5,437 nt of DNA from an uncultured Tissierellia bacterium (GTDB lineage: Bacteria > Bacillota > Clostridia > Tissierellales > Peptoniphilaceae): contig CABTZP010000088.1 in assembly GCA_902489375.1 (NCBI GenBank), positions 1 to 5,437 of the forward strand. The letters run 5' to 3'. Position 1 is the stretch's first letter, and every line of letters starts with the position of its first letter. Both the position numbers and the translations under genes were made by a program. The notes beneath the pieces were generated by a model, which did no database searches, was not told the DNA's origin, and worked only from the letters and a program-made list of their open reading frames with translations. Positions 1 through 5,329 of this stretch are shown here, piece by piece.

Positions 1-438
1 CAGGAAAAGCGGGACTCTTCTTTTCCCACTTACGAAATACACTTACGAAATATAAGTGGGAAAGTGAGACTTGTCTTTTTCCACTTACGAAATATAAGTG
101 GAAAAGTGAGATTCGTTTTTTTCCACTTACAAAATTTAAGTGGAGAAATGGGACTCGCTTTTTTCAACTTACGAAATATAAGTGGGAAAGTAAGACTCGT
201 CTTTTCCAACTTATAAAATTGTAAGTGGGAAATTAGGATCTGTTTTTTACCACTTAAAAATGATAAGTGGAAAAATAAGTCTTGCTTTTTTCCACTTAAA
301 AGTGGTAAGTGGGAAATGAAGACTTAACTTATTCCACTTAAATTTCGTAAGTGGCTTTTGGCGACTTCAGAAATCGCACTTAAATTTCGTAAGTGGCTTT
401 TGGCGTCTTTAGAAATCCCCCTTATATGCCATCAGTGT
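1..438. repeat. Array of 42-bp palindromic repeat units (left array)
   Basis: About ten units, each a 21-bp imperfect palindrome CCACTTA-N7-TAAGTGG followed by a 21-bp linker. Palindromes lie near 26-60 (enlarged by a 13-bp duplication), 81-101, 123-143, 165-185, 206-228, 250-270, 292-312, 334-354, 376-396, and a decayed copy at 418-438. Start-to-start spacing is 42 bp in nearly every case. Linkers are also related to one another, with a core like GAGACTCGTCTTTT that is itself a weak dyad; the copy at 190-201 (AAGAC-TC-GTCTT) is perfect. The best hairpin is TTTTCCACTTA / TAAGTGGAAAA with a 7-nt loop at 77-105. The array runs off the left edge of the window. It is AT-rich, holds no credible gene and ends about 130 bp before glpK. 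Function is unknown: a protein-binding array, a chain of RNA hairpins or a dispersed genomic repeat are all possible. Confidence 0.93.
27..52. repeat. 13-bp tandem duplication inside the first complete array unit
   Basis: CACTTACGAAATA occurs twice back to back, at 27-39 and 40-52. It duplicates the left arm and loop of one palindrome. The distance from this unit to the next is therefore 55 bp, that is 42 + 13. It looks like a recent slippage event within an otherwise regular array. Confidence 0.9.
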
Positions 439-537
439 TTTTGTCGACTCGGACCTTCCCACTGAAGTCCCCAACCCTAGTTTTGGAAGGAGGAGAAGGA
501 GCCCGCCCCCGGCCCCGCCAGCGTCCGCGTTTCCTTA

Positions 538-546
538 TGGTAAAAT
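538..546 (+). promoter_or_regulatory. Extended -10 promoter for glpK
   Basis: TGGTAAAAT matches an extended -10 (TGn followed by TAAAAT). There is no recognisable -35 about 17 bp upstream, where the sequence is GC-rich, which is typical of extended -10 promoters. Transcription would start near 553 and leave a leader of under 20 nt, just enough for the ribosome binding site. I see no clear catabolite-responsive (cre) element or other operator nearby. Confidence 0.5.
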
Positions 547-557
547 GAAAAAAACCC

Positions 558-564
558 AAGGAGG
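558..564 (+). promoter_or_regulatory. Ribosome binding site of glpK
   Basis: AAGGAGG is a full Shine-Dalgarno match that ends 5 nt before the ATG at 570. It fixes the glpK start. Confidence 0.9.
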
Positions 565-569
565 AAACC

Positions 570-2069
570 ATGGCCCAATACATCATGTCCCTGGACGCTG
601 GAACCAGCTCCAGCCGCTGCATACTCTTCAACCACGCCGGTGAAATCCAGGCCAGCGCCCAAAAAGAAATCACCCAATTCTTTCCCCAGCCCGGCTGGGT
701 CGAAGAAGACCCCAAAGAAATCTGGTCCACCATGATCGGTGTGATTATGGAGGCCATGGCCAAAGCCGGCGCCGACGCACGGGAGATCGCCGCCATCGGC
801 ATTACCAACCAGAGAGAAACGACCATCCTCTGGGAGAAAGAAACCGGGGAGCCCATTTACAATGCCATCGTCTGGCAATGCCGAAGGACCACCGACAGGA
901 TCCGAAAAATTGTCCAGGAGGGCATGGGGGAGATGATCCGGGAAAAAACCGGCCTCGTCCCTGACCCCTACTTCTCCGCCAGCAAAATTTCCTGGATCCT
1001 GGACCAGGTCCCCGGCGCCCGCCTCCGGGCCGAAAAAGGGGAGATCCTCTTTGGAACCGTTGAGACCTGGCTGATTTACAAGCTTTCCGCCGGAAAGGTC
1101 CACGTCACTGATTATTCCAACGCCTCCCGGACCATGCTCTTTAACATCCACAGCCTCAGCTGGGACGAGGACCTCCTCCGCCTCTTTCGGATTCCCCGGC
1201 CGGTCCTTCCGACTGTTCAGCCCTCCTCCCATCGTTATGGCCATGCCGAACTTCTCGGCTGGAAAGTCCCCATCGCGGGAGCCGCCGGAGACCAGCAATG
1301 CGCCCTCTTCGGCCAGGCCTGCTTCCAGCCTGGCGAAGCCAAAAACACCTACGGAACCGGTGCCTTCCTTTTGATGAACACTGGCCAAAAGCCGATTACT
1401 TCGGCAAATGGACTCCTCACAACCATCGCCTGGGGCCTCGAAGAAGGAAAAGTCACCTACGCCCTGGAAGGCTCCATCTTCGTCGCCGGCTCCTCCGTCC
1501 AATGGCTTCGTGACCAGCTTCGGCTGATCGACTCCGCCGAAGACACGGAATATTTGGCGAGAAAAGTTCCCTCAACCGAAGGCGTCTACGTTGTCCCCGC
1601 CTTCACTGGCCTCGGCGCCCCCTACTGGGACCCTGACGCGCGGGGGATCATCATCGGCCTCACCCGCGGAACCAACAAATATCACATCATTCGCGCAACC
1701 CTGGAATCTCAGGCCTACCTTTCCTATGACGTGCTCATGGCTATGGCTGGGGATCTGGGTAAACCCCTTAAGGTCCTCAAGGTCGACGGTGGCGCCGCCG
1801 CCAACAATTTCCTTATGGAATTTCAGGCCGACCTGGTCCAAAGGCCGGTCATCCGCCCGAAAATCGTGGAAACAACTGCCCTTGGCGCCGCCTATTTCGC
1901 CGGCCTTGCCGTAGGCTACTGGCAATCCCTGGAAGAAATCAAGGAAAATGGGGACATTGACCGGATCTTCCAGCCAAAAATTTCCCCTGCGGACCGGGAT
2001 CAATTAGAAGAAAATTGGAAAAAGGCCGTCGCCCGGACCTTTCACTGGGCCAGGGAAGTCCAAGGCTAG
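570..2069 (+). CDS. glpK: Glycerol kinase, FGGY family
   Basis: Cytoplasmic enzyme that phosphorylates glycerol with ATP to sn-glycerol 3-phosphate, the entry step of glycerol use. The 499 residues match the usual length of about 500. Visible motifs are the N-terminal phosphate-binding loop DAGTSSSR (9-16), GITNQRETT (77-85) with the glycerol-contacting Arg82-Glu83, FGGY signature 1 YFSASKISWILDQ (134-146) with Tyr134, AGDQQCALFGQ (239-249) with catalytic base Asp241, NTYGTGAF (259-266), FGGY signature 2 at about 359-379, and the adenosine-binding VDGG (405-408). The ATG is set by AAGGAGG 5 nt upstream. In low-GC Gram-positive homologues a His in this region is phosphorylated by HPr, which activates the enzyme; here the aligned position is Glu227 (AELLGWKVPIAG). 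No glpF or glpD lies in the window, so it appears to be a single-gene unit. The family assignment is secure. Confidence 0.98.
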   Translation: MAQYIMSLDAGTSSSRCILFNHAGEIQASAQKEITQFFPQPGWVEEDPKEIWSTMIGVIMEAMAKAGADAREIAAIGITNQRETTILWEKETGEPIYNAIVWQCRRTTDRIRKIVQEGMGEMIREKTGLVPDPYFSASKISWILDQVPGARLRAEKGEILFGTVETWLIYKLSAGKVHVTDYSNASRTMLFNIHSLSWDEDLLRLFRIPRPVLPTVQPSSHRYGHAELLGWKVPIAGAAGDQQCALFGQACFQPGEAKNTYGTGAFLLMNTGQKPITSANGLLTTIAWGLEEGKVTYALEGSIFVAGSSVQWLRDQLRLIDSAEDTEYLARKVPSTEGVYVVPAFTGLGAPYWDPDARGIIIGLTRGTNKYHIIRATLESQAYLSYDVLMAMAGDLGKPLKVLKVDGGAAANNFLMEFQADLVQRPVIRPKIVETTALGAAYFAGLAVGYWQSLEEIKENGDIDRIFQPKISPADRDQLEENWKKAVARTFHWAREVQG

Positions 2070-2156
2070 GATAAGCGGCCGACTTTCTCACCCCCTTTTT
2101 TACGAAGAATTTTTTTCAGGGCAATCTTCCCCATCCACCCTCTTCCCCAAAAAAAG

Positions 2157-2193
2157 GTTACAAATTTCCCTCAAAACATTTACAATCTGTAAC
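2157..2193. promoter_or_regulatory. Possible operator: TTACA/TGTAA dyads over the -35 region
   Basis: A perfect short dyad TTACA-ATC-TGTAA lies at 2180-2192 and overlaps the -35 box and spacer. A further GTTACA at 2157-2162 is a direct repeat of the TTACA half-site 22 bp upstream (about two helical turns), and it also pairs with TGTAAC at 2188-2193. This arrangement would suit a repressor dimer, but half-sites this short in AT-rich DNA can arise by chance. The 3-nt spacing does not match the TACA-N2-TGTA boxes of CopY or BlaI-type regulators. Confidence 0.3.
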
Positions 2194-2207
2194 TTTATGG
2201 CTATAAT
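2179..2207 (+). promoter_or_regulatory. Sigma-A-type promoter of the surface-protein gene
   Basis: TTTACA (2179-2184), a 17-bp spacer and a perfect TATAAT (2202-2207) give an almost consensus housekeeping promoter. Transcription would begin near 2214, with a leader of about 59 nt before the ATG at 2273. A7 and T7 tracts upstream (2149-2155, 2110-2116) may help as UP-like or curved DNA. The promoter indicates that the downstream gene is transcribed independently of glpK. Confidence 0.85.
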
Positions 2208-2260
2208 GATCATACAAGTAGCTGAAATTGTAGCGAATTTTGCTTGGAAAAGGTCAAAAT

Positions 2261-2266
2261 GGAGAG
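2261..2266 (+). promoter_or_regulatory. Ribosome binding site deciding the surface-protein start
   Basis: GGAGAG ends 6 nt before ATG 2273. This supports 2273 rather than the in-frame TTG at 2240, which would place 11 charged or polar residues in front of an otherwise standard signal peptide. Confidence 0.8.
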
Positions 2267-2272
2267 ATAGAG

Positions 2273-5131
2273 ATGAAAAACCTAGGGAAAAAATGGATCG
2301 CGCTGGTTCTTGTGCTGGCATTTTGCCTGACCCTCTGGGGAGGATCAGGGCCGGTTTACGCGGAAGAGGAAACAAAAGTAGACAAGGATTGGTTTGTCGC
2401 CGTGTTTTTTAGAAATACAACGGAATCTGATGTTGATAAAAAGCTGTGTCTAAAGGTCTATAAGAAAAATGCCGAAGGAAAACTTCAGCCAATTGAAACT
2501 GGCTATAACAAAAAGGATGATCTGGAAATCTATAATGCCTACAAGGCCCTGATGACCTCTCCTGATGCCAAAGACCTCGCATGCGCCCTGAGCCGGGGAG
2601 ATCGGAAAGACACCTATTTTGACGGAAAAGAAGAGTTTCAAATAAAATTTAAAAACCCCAACGACGATTTCGAAGCGGCCCAGCTTGTCCTATTCCGGGA
2701 CTTTTCCTACTTTTCCAACAGTTTCCTGCCCGACCAGGAAAAATTTGAAAAAGATACAGATTGGGAACGTCCAGAAACTCGTCCGAAAATGAACCTTACC
2801 TTATATAAAGATGTGCGATATAAAGATGTGCGAATTGAAAAAGATAAGGACGAGGTCTCTCCCCTCAGGCTGGGAGAATTCGGACAGGCGGACTGGACCC
2901 TTCGCTCGGCCATCCCCAGGTTGAACCTGAAAAATGCCAATGCTAATGCCGAAAAAGATGTTCAGAAGTTTTTGGAAGAGGGAAGCAGCGGATGGCCCTA
3001 TACCATCAAAGCGGAAACCAAAGATAAGGATCCCGCATCCCTGATCGCCCTTTCCAATGGGACAAAATTGACCCTTTACAGTGTGAATCTGGACGGAGAG
3101 GGGAAGACGCCCCTGATCCAGGTCGCCAAAGGAGAAAAAGACACAATCAAAGTTAAAGGGCAAGATGGAAAAGAAACCGATCAGACCATCGAAAAAATCA
3201 ATACCCTTCTCCTCCTGGGCAATGTTACCCTAAAAAATGGCAAGGGAGAAAAAGTCTCCGGCGGCATTGAAATGGGTAGAGGTCTTTCTGATGATGACAA
3301 GCAAAATACGTTGACCATTAAAAAAGACAAAGACACGATCAGTGAGCTTCTGCACGCCTTAAACGATCTCGCTGATAAGCAGGAAAATAAAGACCTGGGC
3401 ACGAAGATCACAGGCGAAGATCTTGAAAAGAACCTAAAAACCATGAATGAAAAGGGGAAAATTTTCAGGGACAGCGTCTTTGAAAAAAACCTGACCGCCG
3501 CCTCCGGCGGGGCCATTCATATCCAGGAAAAGATCCAGGCCAGCATTTCCAATGCCCAATTCACGAGAAACAAGGCGAAAGAATTCGGCGGGGCCATTCA
3601 AATCGAAAAAAACGAAAGGGTCGAGATCAAGGACGCCAAATTCAATGAAAATAAGGCGGGAAAGAGCGGCGGTGCGATTTCATCCGCCGCCGACATGGCC
3701 ATGACAAAAACCGACTTGGTCAAAAATAAGGCCGCCAATAACGGCGGTGGCCTCTACTTGACTTCGGACAAGGAAAGCGCCATTGATCAGTCTACCTTCA
3801 AGGGCAATGTCTCCACCAGCGGCGGCGGCCTCTGGGTAAAAAAGGTGAAGATCACGGATACGCTCTTTGATGGCAATAAGGCCAAAAACTGGGGCGGGGC
3901 CATTTACAAGGATCCCTTGAAGCTCGATCATCCCCAGTATGATGACATCAGTACGGATGAAAAGACCAAATTTACCAACAACAGCGCCGAGCCCTACCTC
4001 TATTATCCGGAAAAAATCACAGATCTTTCCGCCGACCCCGATTCTCACCTTACAAGCAATCCGACCTTTACCCTGACCTCCATTGATGGAAAAGAGGTCA
4101 ATAAGAATAACTATACCCCGGTCAACAATTATGACATCAGCTATGGCTATCGGCTGGGCATCTATGATCCGAACGGGGGAGAAGGGACCATCAAAAAAAC
4201 GAAACTGGAATCAGGCGAGGATGTCCAGCTGGAAAAATCCACCTTTACGAAAAAAGGCGCCCGTTTCATTGGTTGGAACACCCAGGCCGATGGGAAGGGA
4301 AAGAGCTTTAAGGAAACGGATAAAATCAAAAAAGAGGAGGTGGAAAGCCTGGTCAGCAAGAATACGGACGGCAGTCTCACCCTCTACGCCCAGTGGGAAA
4401 ATCTTGAAAATGTGATAGGAAAAATCCCATCCCTTTCCAAGACCATCACGGGCGACAAGCCGGAGAAAAGGGATGCCTTCAAGTTCCGACTCGTGGCCGA
4501 CGAAAAGCAGCCCATGCCCGGCGGTTCCGAAGGTAAGGAAGCGACCCTTTCCATCACCGGTCAAGATGAGAAAGCCTTTGAACCGATTGAATTTCCCCCG
4601 CTCAAGGACGGAGAAAAAAAGGTCTACACCTACCGGGTTTCCGAAGAGAATGGCAAGCTCTTTGGCTACACCTACGACGATCACACCTATAAAATCCGTT
4701 TCACTTTGACCGCTGATAAAGATGGCAAAGCCAAGCTTGACCGGGAGATCACCCGCAATAACATTGCCTATACCAAGGACACCCTAAACTTTGAGAATAG
4801 CTTCTCCACCTCCCAAAAGACCAAGCAGGAAGAGGAGAAGAAGAAGGAAGAAGAAAAGAAGAAAGAGGAAGAAAAGAAGAAAGCGGCCAAAAAAACCGAA
4901 CCAACCGCCGCCGACGCCAAAAAGATTGCCGAAGAAGCCAAGAAAATAGCGGAGGAAGCAAAGAAAACTGCCCAACAGGCCAATTCTGCCGCCGCCGAAG
5001 CTGTAAAGGTTGTCAAAGTCAGCAAGAAGAATGGCAAAAACAGCAACCCCAGCACCGGTGACCCCTTCCGTGTCCCCTTCTTAACCCACTTCATGAGCCG
5101 AGGCTCCGTCCTCCGCACCCAAAACGAATAA
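2273..5131 (+). CDS. Multidomain secreted surface protein / putative adhesin with NPSTG sortase motif
   Basis: 952 residues, no gene name recognised. Residues 1-30 form a signal peptide (KK, hydrophobic core, cleavage after VYA). Residues 31 to about 400 are hydrophilic and resemble no family I know. Residues 403-547 hold six FxxN...GGAI/GGGL repeats, the chlamydial-PMP-type right-handed beta-helix pattern. Residues 629-708 (YDPNGGEG ... FIGWNTQADG ... LTLYAQWE) resemble the InlB/Listeria-Bacteroides B repeat. Residues 720-845 resemble a Spy0128/FctA pilin domain that can form a Lys-Asn isopeptide bond; likely residues are Lys723, Glu791 and Asn842 (inferred). Then come EEEKKK x3 (853-870), five heptads (882-916) and NPSTG (925-929). 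A normal sortase substrate continues with about 20 hydrophobic residues and a basic tail, but here only 23 mixed residues follow, with Arg944 and Arg948 breaking the hydrophobic stretch. Likely a cell-surface or released adhesin with its own promoter and terminator. Confidence 0.88.
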   Translation: MKNLGKKWIALVLVLAFCLTLWGGSGPVYAEEETKVDKDWFVAVFFRNTTESDVDKKLCLKVYKKNAEGKLQPIETGYNKKDDLEIYNAYKALMTSPDAKDLACALSRGDRKDTYFDGKEEFQIKFKNPNDDFEAAQLVLFRDFSYFSNSFLPDQEKFEKDTDWERPETRPKMNLTLYKDVRYKDVRIEKDKDEVSPLRLGEFGQADWTLRSAIPRLNLKNANANAEKDVQKFLEEGSSGWPYTIKAETKDKDPASLIALSNGTKLTLYSVNLDGEGKTPLIQVAKGEKDTIKVKGQDGKETDQTIEKINTLLLLGNVTLKNGKGEKVSGGIEMGRGLSDDDKQNTLTIKKDKDTISELLHALNDLADKQENKDLGTKITGEDLEKNLKTMNEKGKIFRDSVFEKNLTAASGGAIHIQEKIQASISNAQFTRNKAKEFGGAIQIEKNERVEIKDAKFNENKAGKSGGAISSAADMAMTKTDLVKNKAANNGGGLYLTSDKESAIDQSTFKGNVSTSGGGLWVKKVKITDTLFDGNKAKNWGGAIYKDPLKLDHPQYDDISTDEKTKFTNNSAEPYLYYPEKITDLSADPDSHLTSNPTFTLTSIDGKEVNKNNYTPVNNYDISYGYRLGIYDPNGGEGTIKKTKLESGEDVQLEKSTFTKKGARFIGWNTQADGKGKSFKETDKIKKEEVESLVSKNTDGSLTLYAQWENLENVIGKIPSLSKTITGDKPEKRDAFKFRLVADEKQPMPGGSEGKEATLSITGQDEKAFEPIEFPPLKDGEKKVYTYRVSEENGKLFGYTYDDHTYKIRFTLTADKDGKAKLDREITRNNIAYTKDTLNFENSFSTSQKTKQEEEKKKEEEKKKEEEKKKAAKKTEPTAADAKKIAEEAKKIAEEAKKTAQQANSAAAEAVKVVKVSKKNGKNSNPSTGDPFRVPFLTHFMSRGSVLRTQNE
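2803..2833 (+). repeat. 15-bp in-frame tandem duplication in the surface-protein gene
   Basis: TATAAAGATGTGCGA is present twice at 2804-2818 and 2819-2833, and encodes YKDVR-YKDVR (residues 178-187). The perfect identity suggests recent, frame-preserving slippage. Confidence 0.9.
3479..3913 (+). repeat. Six GGAI-type beta-helix repeats in the surface protein
   Basis: Residues 403-547 repeat the pattern F-x-x-N-x-A-x(3-5)-G-G-A-I: FEKNLTAASGGAI, FTRNKAKEFGGAI, FNENKAGKSGGAI, LVKNKAANNGGGL, FKGNVSTSGGGL and FDGNKAKNWGGAI. This is the FxxN/GGAI signature of chlamydial polymorphic membrane proteins and of related Gram-positive surface proteins, and it predicts coils of a right-handed parallel beta-helix. 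The repeats have diverged in DNA sequence, so they are not recent copies. Gly-Gly codons are mostly GGCGG. Confidence 0.8.
4827..4883 (+). repeat. 57-nt pure purine tract encoding three EEEKKK hexads
   Basis: Every base from 4827 to 4883 is A or G on the + strand. Bases 4829-4882 encode EEEKKK three times (residues 853-870), an 18-bp repeat with synonymous differences. The peptide should form a highly charged single alpha-helix or stalk that lifts the adhesive domains off the wall. In-frame copy-number change is possible. Confidence 0.85.
4916..5020 (+). repeat. Five heptad repeats (helical stalk) in the surface protein
   Basis: Residues 882-916 divide evenly into heptads AKKIAEE, AKKIAEE, AKKTAQQ, ANSAAAE and AVKVVKV. 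The Ala-rich a/d positions and paired charges indicate a long helix or coiled coil joining the charged stalk to the sortase motif. Confidence 0.75.
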
Positions 5132-5154
5132 CCCTCCTCAAAATCAATAGAGAC

Positions 5155-5192
5155 AGAAAAATCCCCCGTCCGCCACGCCGGGGGATTTTTCT
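5155..5192. terminator. Strong intrinsic terminator, probably bidirectional
   Basis: Perfect 14-bp inverted repeat: AGAAAAATCCCCCG (5155-5168), a 10-nt loop, and CGGGGGATTTTTCT (5179-5192). A GC-rich stem core with a T run on the 3' side and an A run on the 5' side can stop transcription in both directions. It lies 23 bp after the stop codon at 5129-5131. Confidence 0.93.
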
Positions 5193-5328
5193 ATGGCGGG
5201 GCGGGGAGGCGATAAGCAGCATGACGGGACGGCCTGGCGTATTGCGGCAAAGCGGAATGGGGTCTCGTCGCAGCGAGGTGGTCTGGCGACATGGCGGAGC
5301 CTGGCGCGAAGCAGCATGGCGGGGCCTG
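5193..5328. repeat. Degenerate GC-rich repeats around ATGGCGGGGCCTG
   Basis: Five loosely related segments start with ATGGCGGGG or a variant, at 5193, 5221, 5257, 5291 and 5316. The last two are the closest pair (ATGGCGGAGCCTGGCG and ATGGCGGGGCCTG). Segments starting at 5221 and 5316 are preceded by GCAGC, and CTGGCG recurs in three. CTCG-TCGCAG-CGAG at 5264-5277 can form a small hairpin. Composition is far more GC-rich than the adjoining array. I see no gene here. It may be the remnant of a dispersed repeat. Confidence 0.5.
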
Positions 5329-5329
5329 C

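Noticed and set aside
75..106. Array hairpins as ordinary intrinsic terminators
   Set aside because: Stems are AT-rich, T runs lie within the left arm rather than after the right arm, and about ten in a row would be needless. The perfect terminator at 5155-5192 already serves the surface gene.
1..438. CRISPR array
   Set aside because: Repeats are 21-bp palindromes with 21-bp linkers that are similar to one another rather than unique, and no cas gene is near. Linkers are also shorter than real spacers.
477..1502. 341-codon open frame on the minus strand, opposite glpK
   Set aside because: It lies antisense to a certain glycerol kinase gene. The Gly/Phe/Asp-rich translation is what a C-ending-codon gene gives in the opposite frame, and no ribosome binding site supports it.
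2070..2178. Intrinsic terminator for glpK
   Set aside because: GAAGA...TCTTC (2104-2127 region) gives only a weak 5-bp stem with no T run after it. The T6 run near 2095 lacks a convincing stem. glpK may end by another mechanism or read through.
2273..2362. Lipoprotein signal (Cys18 in the signal peptide)
   Set aside because: LAFC does not fit the lipobox, whose position before Cys is Gly, Ala or Ser. A standard signal peptidase I site (VYA) follows.
5064..5160. Frameshift that would restore a normal sortase membrane anchor
   Set aside because: One alternative frame meets TGA at 5094-5096, and the other reads a Pro/Arg-rich peptide without a hydrophobic span. A single frameshift does not explain the odd tail; internal deletion remains possible.
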